From Bacillota bacterium (lineage in GTDB: Bacteria; Bacillota; Bacilli; Alicyclobacillales; SLC66), in contig JAKADA010000022.1 of assembly GCA_021820975.1 (NCBI GenBank), positions 1 to 34,661 on the forward strand: a stretch of DNA of 34,661 nucleotides, in the 5' to 3' direction. Below are positions 13,949-20,570 of the stretch, piece after piece; position 1 is the stretch's first letter, and the number at the start of each line of letters is the position of its first letter. The notes under the pieces are model-generated. The model ran no database searches, was not told the DNA's origin, and saw nothing but the letters and a program-made list of their open reading frames with translations. Position numbers and translations under genes: made by a program.

Positions 13949-13988
13949 ATGAATTCCCCTTTTCTCTGGCTGTCCTGTCCCCGCGATG

Positions 13989-14750
13989 CTAATCAATACG
14001 CTGAATCGATTTATCGTAGAAAAGTGTTACTTGTCCCAACGGACCGTTTATATGTTGGGCTACCTCTATGATCAACGCGTCTCTTTCTTGATCTCTCTTG
14101 TCACTCAGCAACAAAATCACATCAGTCGCTATCGCCAAGTCTTCGTTACGCCACAAATCCAAGAGTGTAGGTTGCCCATCGTTACGTTGTTCAACGTCTC
14201 GCTCAATGACAGATCCTAGCATCATGATGTGGCTGTCTGTGCGATAGGCCACTTTTTTGAGATGCTGCAAGGCTTGTGTTATTGGCCACTTTGCCATCTT
14301 TCTATCAAGCCGATGTATACCGTCGATGACAACGAGGTCTAACGATTGTTTGCGGTTTTCGTACTGTATTTTCTGCACCAGGGTTTCTACTTGACTCTCG
14401 ATAGCGTCCACAAAACGATAGCGTCGCAATTCTGTGGCTGTTCGCAAGATGGTTTCTCGTTCTTGCTGCGTAATATCGCCAATTGTGATTTTTGAGAGCA
14501 TGAGACCTGTTTGTGATGCAATTAATCGATTGAGCAATTGCTCTTTTGGCGTAGCCAACGAGATATACAAGGCGTTATACCCAAGTTCCGTGATTTTGTG
14601 AACGACATTAAGCGCTAAGGCACTTTTCCCCACACTGGGTCTACTTGCTACCAGACTTACATTTCGTCGTTCTAAACCGCCTAGCAAATGATCAAGCGAC
14701 TCATAACCCGTTGGTATCATTCGACGTTCTGCACTATCTGCATAGGGCAT
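13989..14750 (-). CDS. DnaB-like replicative helicase, C-terminal ATPase domain (split gene)
   Basis: This 253-residue RecA-like ATPase has the DnaB signature. IPTGYESLDHLLGGL opens the domain, Walker A is SRPSVGKS (36-43, lysine 42), Walker B is LVVIDG (139-144, aspartate 143), and the end VTLFYDKSIQRID matches the DnaB arginine-containing tail. Such proteins unwind DNA ahead of the replisome as hexamers. Full DnaB is 440-460 residues with an N-terminal domain; here that domain is the separate gene upstream. The frame stays open upstream of the ATG (WFESLEQRMPYADSAERRM), which looks like a natural DnaB linker, so the split may be a -1 frameshift of one ancestral gene. The ribosome binding site is weak. 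Confidence 0.82.
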   Translation of the reverse strand: MPYADSAERRMIPTGYESLDHLLGGLERRNVSLVASRPSVGKSALALNVVHKITELGYNALYISLATPKEQLLNRLIASQTGLMLSKITIGDITQQERETILRTATELRRYRFVDAIESQVETLVQKIQYENRKQSLDLVVIDGIHRLDRKMAKWPITQALQHLKKVAYRTDSHIMMLGSVIERDVEQRNDGQPTLLDLWRNEDLAIATDVILLLSDKRDQERDALIIEVAQHINGPLGQVTLFYDKSIQRID

Positions 14751-14758
14751 ACGTTGTT

Positions 14759-15247
14759 CTAGCGACTCAAACCACGTGATACGATATCTTCTTCAAAATC
14801 AATCAATCTTCCCGAAACAGCAGACGCAACTGCCTCTAATCGACGAGCTGCCTTTTCAAGATTGCGGTTTGGATGGTTTTGCAGTTGTGACACGGTTAAT
14901 TCTGCCACGCGAAGCAAGGATTTTCTCGCGCCTCGTATAACGAGTGCATGAACATATTCCGCTAGGGATGCCTTAGCATAAAACGCCGCACTCGCATCGA
15001 TAACTTGTTCTCGTTCCCGTTCGCTTAGCTCTAAGCACTCCAAAACAATAGCGAGATCCGGTGCTATCTCACGTTTTTCATAATACCCTTTAGCAAAACG
15101 ATATACTTTTGCAACCAGCAAACTATCGAATTCATGGCCACGAAGTTGATCGCTATACCGCAACCAAAATTCCGGCTCCCGTAGCATGACGGCCAACACG
15201 ATATAATCCAGTTCGATGGGTTGTAGCAAGGCAACGGGTGCAATCAT
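14759..15247 (-). CDS. DnaB-like helicase, N-terminal domain (split gene)
   Basis: This 162-residue helical protein has the pattern of the DnaB N-terminal domain. It opens with LQPIELDYIVLAVMLREPEF, which fits the E-x-x-VLG-x-ML pattern, and continues with a helical bundle and a charged linker ending FEEDIVSRGLSR. In DnaB this domain forms dimers and binds primase and loader. The start is clear (AGAGGTG before ATG). The gene stops 8 bases before the C-domain gene, in a different frame. It begins the operon that carries copy 2 of the 35-bp promoter element. Confidence 0.7.
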   Translation of the reverse strand: MIAPVALLQPIELDYIVLAVMLREPEFWLRYSDQLRGHEFDSLLVAKVYRFAKGYYEKREIAPDLAIVLECLELSEREREQVIDASAAFYAKASLAEYVHALVIRGARKSLLRVAELTVSQLQNHPNRNLEKAARRLEAVASAVSGRLIDFEEDIVSRGLSR

Positions 15248-15270
15248 TTTTTCACCTCTTTTCTTTGTTT

Positions 15271-15331
15271 AGCTTAGCAAATTTTTGATAATCGCCACCC
15301 CGAGTTTTCAGTCGATTTTTGCAGTTTTTTG
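15271..15331 (-). promoter_or_regulatory. Promoter of the helicase operon with shared 35-bp element (copy 2)
   Basis: The element at 15297-15331 matches that at 11514-11548 in 31 of 35 positions. The -10-like TAAGCT (15271-15276, minus strand), preceded by TTTGC, is again exactly 20 bases away. The rest of the intergenic stretch up to 15479 shows no gene. Confidence 0.6.
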
Positions 15332-15479
15332 TTTTTGAAGAAGGCTATCCCTGACTTTTTCGTCCTCATCGGTTCATCGCAAAGAGACTCGAGGGAACGG
15401 CGGCACGGAATCTCTTGTTTCGTTACGATGCCTAACTTTGCTTTTTAAGATTTTGGCTATTAGGATTACTGCGTTGAAA

Positions 15480-16085
15480 TCAGCCAGCAGATGAATTGGC
15501 ATGTTGTTTACGTGCCTGGCTCACCGCATCGTTTAACGCGATCATTTCTTCATGACTACCGCCCATATCTGGATGTGCTCCTTTCGCTTTCTTGCGGTAC
15601 GCTATCTCAATCTCTGTGAGCGGCGAGTCAGACGATACACCCAATACATCCCACCATGCCTGCGAAGATGAAGAGGCAGTTTCGGGCAATGCTTGGAATC
15701 CTCTGAACATACGGTTCATCATTTCGGTGGAACCCCATCGTTCAATGCCTCGTATTGCTTCAATGGTCTTACGTATGGCTTGAATGTTGTCCTCAACTTT
15801 TGACCATCTATCGCACGCAAACACCTGAGATTCGCCTTTGAATTGAAAATATACGGCAACACCAGAATCTTCAGGATTCCGTTGGTTCGCATAAGGTAGC
15901 CCATCCCGCCTTAATTCCACATTGGTGGAAAGGATAATTTGCTGACCTCCGAAGCGTCGAATCTCACTCAGCAATCCGTCTCTTGCGGTGGCAAACCGAG
16001 TGCTGAATTGAGATGGTTTTGTGCTCTTTGTCCGTGGCCAGCCTTCGGGCCAATACAATGGATAACTGTGGATAGTCATTTTCAT
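15480..16085 (-). CDS. J-domain (DnaJ-like) protein
   Basis: This 201-residue protein has a C-terminal J domain (about 144-195) with HPD at 171-173 preceded by YRKKAKGA and followed by MGGSHEEM. The HPD motif stimulates DnaK ATPase. The N-terminal half reads SYPLYWPEGWPRT and RDGLLSEIRRFG, a pattern common in phage- and plasmid-encoded J proteins. In plasmids such a protein could help DnaK remodel initiator dimers, as DnaK/DnaJ do for RepA of P1; that role here is inference. AAGGAG lies before two close ATGs (16085 and 16079). It follows the winged-helix gene by 66 bases. Confidence 0.85.
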   Translation of the reverse strand: MKMTIHSYPLYWPEGWPRTKSTKPSQFSTRFATARDGLLSEIRRFGGQQIILSTNVELRRDGLPYANQRNPEDSGVAVYFQFKGESQVFACDRWSKVEDNIQAIRKTIEAIRGIERWGSTEMMNRMFRGFQALPETASSSSQAWWDVLGVSSDSPLTEIEIAYRKKAKGAHPDMGGSHEEMIALNDAVSQARKQHANSSAG

Positions 16086-16151
16086 TTATCTCCTTGAAAA
16101 TATAAGAGCGTAGGTGCAGAAAAAATCCTACGTTTTCTGCCAAATTTCCCG

Positions 16152-17372
16152 CTATTCTTTCTCGTACACGCCAGGCTTGTCCGTAACATGACCGAATACT
16201 TGATAAAACCGCTCATATTTCCCTGCTTGGGGTTGACAAATATTTTGCGAAAAATCATACACCGGACGTTGTGACCAATTTCCGTTCGACCGTGAAGACC
16301 GCATTGGACGCGAATCACTCATGCAAGTTTCGTGTTCTATTTTTTGCGGGACGTGTTGTTGGTGTTCATGCAACTCCCAGATTCGTGGTTCACAGTATAG
16401 CAAGCTACGAATACGATCACGTGAAAATTTTGGTTGGTAGAGATCAAACGATTCTTGCATGCCTTGCAAGATGGTTTCAACCGCTACACCCGATTCCAGT
16501 AAATCGTCAATCATATTAAGTTCCAGCGCATTGAGCATAGGACGTTGTAAGAGTGATGTGGCTACTGTCTCAATGGCTTGATAAGCAGGGATGGGTTCAT
16601 CACTCGTATCGCTTGGAATTTCAACGATGGATGATAGAGATATTGCTAAGCTTCCGTGCGTTGAGTAGTTTGTGTCAGAAACTGCAGGCGCTTGGAAAGT
16701 ATCTTGTGTTCCTTGAAATTCCCCAAGCGCAGGTTTTCTATTTTGAAGAAAATTTGAAATATTTTCCTTCACGTGCGCATGCGCGCTATAAGCATCATCT
16801 TTTAATCTATTAATAAGTCTATTCACTGGAACCTCAGGTCCTAAATTTGGGACTTCAGGTTCCAGTAGGTTAGCTACCGGTACTTGAGGTTCCAGTGGCT
16901 TTTTATGGGCATTTTGAGCTAGTGGAACTTCAGATTCCAGTGGCTTTTGATATTCGATATCCCACTGTTCTGCAGTCTCCGGAAGTGGCTTTTCCCCCAC
17001 AAGTTGTAATGCAGCATCAATAAGTGGGTGAAAATTGTACACCATGGGACCGAGTTGTTTATTTTCTTTATTACGGCGTCGACCGACCCTTAGTAATTGT
17101 TTTGCTTCGAGATTATCAATCCATTTACGAACTTGACGTGTGCTGCATTGCAAATGTTCGGCTAGAGTTTCATGACTCGGGTATGGATCACGATTGTCAT
17201 GTTTATACGTGAGAATTGTACAGATCAGTCCAAATTCACCATGTTCGATGCCGAGCTGACGATAGTTGCGAACGACAAGGTTTGGCATTCCTAAAAAGCC
17301 TTCGTCTAAAAGACGGACTCCCCAAATGGCTTCCAGTGTGCTCGTTGGATTTTGTTCAATAATTTGCGTCAT
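16152..17372 (-). CDS. Replication-type protein with N-terminal winged helix
   Basis: This 406-residue protein has an N-terminal helix-turn-helix domain (about 45-115) with HGEFGLICTILTYKHDNRDP, YPSHETLAEHLQCSTRQVRK and WIDNLEAKQLLRV. This is the usual DNA-binding part of DnaD-like and plasmid replication proteins. Residues 145-190 are a diverged P-L-E-P-E-V-P repeat linker. The remainder has a helical region (RPMLNALELNMIDDLLESGV) and a His/Gln-rich C-terminus. It may bind the origin or load the split helicase. Its ATG overlaps the stop of the short upstream frame by 4 bases. A DnaD-like C-domain is possible but I could not confirm YxxxIxxxW. Confidence 0.65.
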   Translation of the reverse strand: MTQIIEQNPTSTLEAIWGVRLLDEGFLGMPNLVVRNYRQLGIEHGEFGLICTILTYKHDNRDPYPSHETLAEHLQCSTRQVRKWIDNLEAKQLLRVGRRRNKENKQLGPMVYNFHPLIDAALQLVGEKPLPETAEQWDIEYQKPLESEVPLAQNAHKKPLEPQVPVANLLEPEVPNLGPEVPVNRLINRLKDDAYSAHAHVKENISNFLQNRKPALGEFQGTQDTFQAPAVSDTNYSTHGSLAISLSSIVEIPSDTSDEPIPAYQAIETVATSLLQRPMLNALELNMIDDLLESGVAVETILQGMQESFDLYQPKFSRDRIRSLLYCEPRIWELHEHQQHVPQKIEHETCMSDSRPMRSSRSNGNWSQRPVYDFSQNICQPQAGKYERFYQVFGHVTDKPGVYEKE

Positions 17373-17551
17373 ATGATATGACCTTCTTGCATAAGAAATG
17401 AATGAATAGGGTGAGTCAAGTTTACTAAGTGGTGTTTTAATACTCGTGAGTCGTGAGTGGAAAGTTTAAAAAGTAGACGAGTATATGAAATAAGTTCGGA
17501 ACATATAGAAAAGTATGATAGGATCTGTTCGAAATTTTCTTTTTGATACAT
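17369..17551 (-). CDS. 60-aa leader ORF translationally coupled to the replication protein
   Basis: This frame begins 5 bases after AGGGGCGG and ends with ATGA overlapping the replication gene. It encodes YQKENFEQILSYFSICSELI and a His-rich C-terminus, and is not recognised. Short coupled leader peptides upstream of rep genes are common where an antisense RNA controls copy number: blocking leader translation blocks rep. A candidate plus-strand RNA lies about 100 bases upstream of this gene. Coding is supported by binding site and overlap only. Confidence 0.5.
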   Translation of the reverse strand: MYQKENFEQILSYFSICSELISYTRLLFKLSTHDSRVLKHHLVNLTHPIHSFLMQEGHII

Positions 17552-17608
17552 GAATACCGCCCCTATACAGTGCTGTATTTGCAGGGTTGGTTTAAGCGCC
17601 AGTGACGG

Positions 17609-17655
17609 TTTGCAATATGTTTTTTATTGCAAAATAGTGTTTGTGTCGTTATACT
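17609..17655 (+). promoter_or_regulatory. Plus-strand promoter overlapped by a palindromic operator
   Basis: TTGCAA (17627-17632), 17 bp, TATACT (17650-17655) is a good sigma-A-type promoter. The perfect 9-bp inverted repeat TTTGCAATA ... TATTGCAAA (17609-17617 / 17625-17633) covers its -35, as a repressor operator would. Confidence 0.6.
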
Positions 17656-17661
17656 AAAATA

Positions 17662-17770
17662 GAGTAACACAAACTAGGCACTTAAATATTTCCCTTATTC
17701 ACCAATCACAATTCCTTTCTGTTGCCGGCAAAGCTGGGAAAGGTTTATCGTGATTGGTGTTTTATTTTCT
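17662..17770 (+). ncRNA. Candidate counter-transcribed RNA controlling replication
   Basis: The promoter at 17627-17655 would start an RNA near 17662. CACCAATCAC (17700-17709) pairs with GTGATTGGTG (17751-17760) and is followed by TTTTATTTTCTT, ending the RNA at about 110 bases. An inner stem CCTTTC/GAAAGG makes a compact structure. No plus-strand gene follows. The RNA would be antisense to the 5' leader of the minus-strand replication transcript, the usual layout of copy-number control RNAs. Expression and target are inferred. Confidence 0.45.
17700..17770 (+). terminator. Rho-independent terminator of the candidate copy-control RNA
   Basis: A perfect 10-bp outer stem (17700-17709 with 17751-17760), an inner 6-bp stem and a T-rich tail (TTTTATTTTCTT) form a strong plus-strand terminator. 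Confidence 0.7.
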
Positions 17771-17840
17771 TATCAGGGACGGTGCGTTAGGCAATAACAA
17801 TTCATCTAATGAGTTTATCGAACACACGTTCTGGTAAAAA

Positions 17841-18071
17841 TTATAGACCGAACTTATGTTTGATGCAACTCAAAATCTTAAAGCCTACGTTTCCGCTGCC
17901 CTCTTGCAAACTATGTGTTAGTAAGTTATGCCCATGATTGATTTGTTCGGCTTGTTCTGACTTTGTTTTCATTGTATCAACAAAGTATTGATCATTTTTC
18001 TTGTTTTTGGGACGAATTTCACTTTGATTACTTTTTAAGATCCCAACGTAGCGCCACATAAGCTTTATCAA
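17841..18071 (-). CDS. Doubtful 76-aa ORF near the origin
   Basis: The frame reads RPKNKKNDQYFVDTMKTKSE and a Gly/Ser/His-rich end. A TTG or an internal ATG would be the start, with only a weak AGG upstream. Composition is protein-like, but there is no operon partner and the surrounding DNA is regulatory. It may be a small gene or a relic. Confidence 0.3.
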   Translation of the reverse strand: MIKLMWRYVGILKSNQSEIRPKNKKNDQYFVDTMKTKSEQAEQINHGHNLLTHSLQEGSGNVGFKILSCIKHKFGL

Positions 18072-18117
18072 GGTTGCCTATATCTTACTAGAACTAGACA
18101 ACAAGGGCTTTTGCATG

Positions 18118-18182
18118 CTCCCACTTCAAGCGCCATTAGGCGCTAAGTGGTGGGTTGCTGTCACGCCGTTAGGCGTTAAGTG
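18118..18182. repeat. Two tandem covarying hairpins next to the origin
   Basis: AGCGCC-ATTA-GGCGCT (18129-18144), extended by CCACTT/AAGTGG, is followed by ACGCC-GTTA-GGCGT (18163-18176), each followed by TAAGTGGT. Stem bases differ between copies in a compensating way, which indicates that the folded or palindromic form matters. Confidence 0.6.
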
Positions 18183-18246
18183 GTAGCTTGTTGACTAGCA
18201 AGGTTTGGTAACTGAGTTTAATTTACTAGTTATTTAATATTATTAG

Positions 18247-18403
18247 CAACCTCGTTGTTCAATTGACAAAACCACGTGGGTTAATTGACAAAACCACGTG
18301 GTTCAAATGACAAACCACGTGGTTCGATTTACATAACCTCGTTGTTGAAATAGCAAAACCACGTGGTTTGAATGACGTTAACCACGTGGTTTAAATGACG
18401 CAA
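18247..18403. other. Iteron array, plasmid origin of replication (oriV)
   Basis: Seven repeats with core AACCACGTGGTT start at 18247, 18269, 18291, 18312, 18334, 18356 and 18379, that is, every 21-23 bp. Five carry the CACGTG palindrome (copy 2 ends GGGT); copies 1 and 5 share the variant AACCTCGTTGTT. Flanks are also conserved (CAAA before, AAATGA after). A very AT-rich stretch at 18216-18245 could be the unwinding element. The spacing of two helical turns places initiator molecules on one face. The array lies just past the 3' end of the initiator gene. Confidence 0.9.
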
Positions 18404-18443
18404 AAGAGTGTAATTTGTCGGTTTTTCATGATGAAATTGTATT

Positions 18444-19592
18444 TTAGATTTCTTTTGCTAGAGTTTCAGTTGTTTTGTCGAAAGACCAGCACTTGATATC
18501 ACCCTCAAATTGTTCCCAGTGCTCTTTAATTACTTTATCTTCTTCAAGTAAAATGCTGCCTGGTACTACCCAAATTTTGGTTAAACCTGAATAATCATCC
18601 CAAATACGAAAATTACTAATGTGCTTGTAGGTTTCAAGTTCAGATAGGGCTCGTTGAATAGAAGTTTTTCGAGTGGATGGTCTTCCTGATGTTAGGTCTA
18701 TCATTTGACACACTTCATCCAAGGTCCACTCGTAGATACTTTTTCTAAATTCGGGCTGCAAAGCAATCATAAGAATTTGTGCTGTGCTCGTTGATAGATC
18801 GGTTAGTAATGCCCCACTAAATCGTTCGAAATAGCCGGCTGCCATGGAATTGTATATGCGATCCGTGAAGAGTAAGGTGAATTTTGCATCTTTTCCTTGT
18901 TCGGCACGTCCGCGTTCGAATCCCACCTCTTGGAGCAGATGAATGAAAGTTTCACCTTCTGATTCTTGATTGAGATCTTGAAAAACAACTTCGGCTCTAA
19001 ATAATCTCAAAAGGGAATTTTCTAATAAATTGTAAGAATCACCACTTGGATTCATGTGGCATGCCCGTAAAATTTCATACATGTTTACTGTAAGTTCTTT
19101 ATGTCTACCTTTATTCTCCCAAAGTTTATGTAAGGACATCAAGACTTTGGCGTCAAATGCTGTTAATTCTTCGCCAGGAGTATATCGAAGAGATCCCTTG
19201 CGAATTTTTCTAACAATCTTACTTTCAGAACTACGTTTTTTATTATTTTTTTGTACAGCAAAAATTCCCGCTTCGGCAACTTTTTGCTCAAGAAAATACG
19301 TGCGTTCTTTGTGCAAAATTTGTCGCTTGTCTATAGCTGATTCTAATAATTTTACTTGAAAACTTAATTTTTGAAGTGTTTGTTCTATTTGAAGATCATT
19401 TCCTGTTTCTTTAATCTTTAAAGCATCAATAAGTAAGGCTTGTGTAGACGAAAGTTGTTTGTTGAGTTTATTCAATGGATTCTCTTGTGCTAGTGAGATA
19501 GCCGCTAACTCCATAATAGATTCTTGGGGGTCCGCATTAATAATATCCATTGTCCAATTTTCAAGTGTTTTTGTACGTTTTATGCGTGGCAT
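18444..19592 (-). CDS. Replication initiator protein (RepA-type)
   Basis: This 382-residue protein is the likely iteron-binding initiator. A charged, coiled N-terminal region (1-145) is followed by LTAFDAKVLMSLHKLWENKG, typical of the first winged helix of plasmid initiators. Later come SGRPSTRKTSIQRALSELET, a second DNA-binding region, and a strand-rich end (KIWVVPGSILLEED). It is longer than the usual 230-330 residue Rep_3 proteins because of the N-terminal extension. The iterons begin 40 bases beyond its stop. It is preceded by the partition genes, with an 18-base gap, so par and rep probably form one operon. Confidence 0.75.
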   Translation of the reverse strand: MPRIKRTKTLENWTMDIINADPQESIMELAAISLAQENPLNKLNKQLSSTQALLIDALKIKETGNDLQIEQTLQKLSFQVKLLESAIDKRQILHKERTYFLEQKVAEAGIFAVQKNNKKRSSESKIVRKIRKGSLRYTPGEELTAFDAKVLMSLHKLWENKGRHKELTVNMYEILRACHMNPSGDSYNLLENSLLRLFRAEVVFQDLNQESEGETFIHLLQEVGFERGRAEQGKDAKFTLLFTDRIYNSMAAGYFERFSGALLTDLSTSTAQILMIALQPEFRKSIYEWTLDEVCQMIDLTSGRPSTRKTSIQRALSELETYKHISNFRIWDDYSGLTKIWVVPGSILLEEDKVIKEHWEQFEGDIKCWSFDKTTETLAKEI

Positions 19593-19610
19593 TGAGATTT
19601 CCTCCGATTT

Positions 19611-20570
19611 TCAGTGTCCTAATTGTTTTAGAAAATAACTGATACACACATTGATGAAGGAGGATTGGTCGATTTCAGTTTGCTTAAGAAATTTCTTTAG
19701 TTTAACTTCAAGCTGATTATCTAAATATAAGCTTGAGTGAGTGTAGGTGTCCATTTTCTTTTGTTTAATAAGCTTTCCGTTTTGAATTGTGTAAAGACGT
19801 TGAATCGAATCTCTTAAATAAAATTCTAGGTAATCATGGGCTTCTTTTGATGAAGAGGAAGGTAATTTTTTATTTCTAGAACCAATTTCGGTGCCAGTGT
19901 TAGAACCAGTCTCAGCACTAGCATTGGAATTAATACCTGCACCGATGTCAGAACCAAAGCTAGTAATAGAATTAGCATCGGCATTGGTATTAGAACCAAT
20001 ATTAATACTGACGCTAGATTCAATATCAGAACTAGAATTAGAACTAATATCATTGTTAGAATCAGAACTTAAATTAGAATTAATGCCAGGATCAATATTA
20101 GCACTAGTTTTAGAACTAATATCAACACTGGAATTAGAATTAACATCGGTATTGGTGTTAGAATTAAAATCAGCACTAGATTTAAAACTTGAATCAGTGT
20201 TAGCGTTAGAGCTGGTATTAGTATTAGTGCTAGATTCAAGATCGACACCGGCATTAGAATTAATATCGGCATTGGCGCTAGAATTAAAATCAATGTTAGA
20301 ATTAGAATTGGGTTTAATATTAGTGTTCACATCAGAATTGGATTTAGAATTAATATTATCACTAGAATTAGGTCTGGCATTATCTCTGCTACTAGAACTG
20401 ACTATAGCACTAGTGTTAGAACTAGCTTCAGCACTAATGTTAGAAGCGTTTAGTTTATCACTGTCGTTATTGTTAAGAACATCTGGAATAAAGGTACTGT
20501 GAGCAGATCGTGCTTTATCAGAATGCAAACTGGATCTCAAACGATCACGATTACTAGCCATTAGATCCAC
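19611..20570 (-). CDS. Partition partner with very long Asn/Ser/Asp-rich tract and C-terminal ribbon-helix-helix
   Basis: This is a 319-residue protein downstream of, and overlapping by 10 bases, the ParA gene, the normal place for the DNA-binding partner. Residues about 45-235 consist almost only of Asn, Ser, Asp, Thr and Ala in short repeats (for example DINSNAGVDLESSTNTNTSS). The C-terminal 45 residues read HSSLYLDNQLEVKLKKFLKQ then FINVCISYFLKQLG, a ribbon-helix-helix pattern like CopG, ParG and omega proteins. Such proteins bind centromere repeats and stimulate ParA. The length is far above the family norm (70-120). The plus-strand frame through the repeat is a shadow. Confidence 0.65.
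   Translation of the reverse strand: MDLMASNRDRLRSSLHSDKARSAHSTFIPDVLNNNDSDKLNASNISAEASSNTSAIVSSSSRDNARPNSSDNINSKSNSDVNTNIKPNSNSNIDFNSSANADINSNAGVDLESSTNTNTSSNANTDSSFKSSADFNSNTNTDVNSNSSVDISSKTSANIDPGINSNLSSDSNNDISSNSSSDIESSVSINIGSNTNADANSITSFGSDIGAGINSNASAETGSNTGTEIGSRNKKLPSSSSKEAHDYLEFYLRDSIQRLYTIQNGKLIKQKKMDTYTHSSLYLDNQLEVKLKKFLKQTEIDQSSFINVCISYFLKQLGH
19880..20500. repeat. Degenerate short-period repeat tract inside the partition gene
   Basis: The DNA is a long series of related units on the plus strand, such as TTAGAATTAATATCGGCATT and GCACTAGTGTTAGAACTAGC, with a codon-based period. The octamer TAGAAYTA recurs about a dozen times. The tract encodes the Asn/Ser/Asp-rich region and is expected to vary in length by slippage or recombination. 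Confidence 0.7.

Noticed and set aside
14759-14800. Programmed -1 frameshift at the split helicase
   Set aside because: The two frames are in -1 relation, but no slippery heptamer lies in the short overlap. A real split or an indel is more likely.
16060-16080. DnaA-box-like CTATCCACA
   Set aside because: A single copy within codons of the J-protein gene, with no cluster and away from the iterons; probably chance.
18247-18403. Possible CRISPR array
   Set aside because: The 21-23 bp period is too short, the spacers are only about 10 bases and conserved, and the cores are palindromic. It is an iteron array beside an initiator gene.
19891-20502. 203-aa plus-strand frame of Leu/Glu/Ser-type repeats
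   Set aside because: It is the antisense shadow of the Asn/Ser/Asp repeat in the partition gene and has no ribosome binding site.
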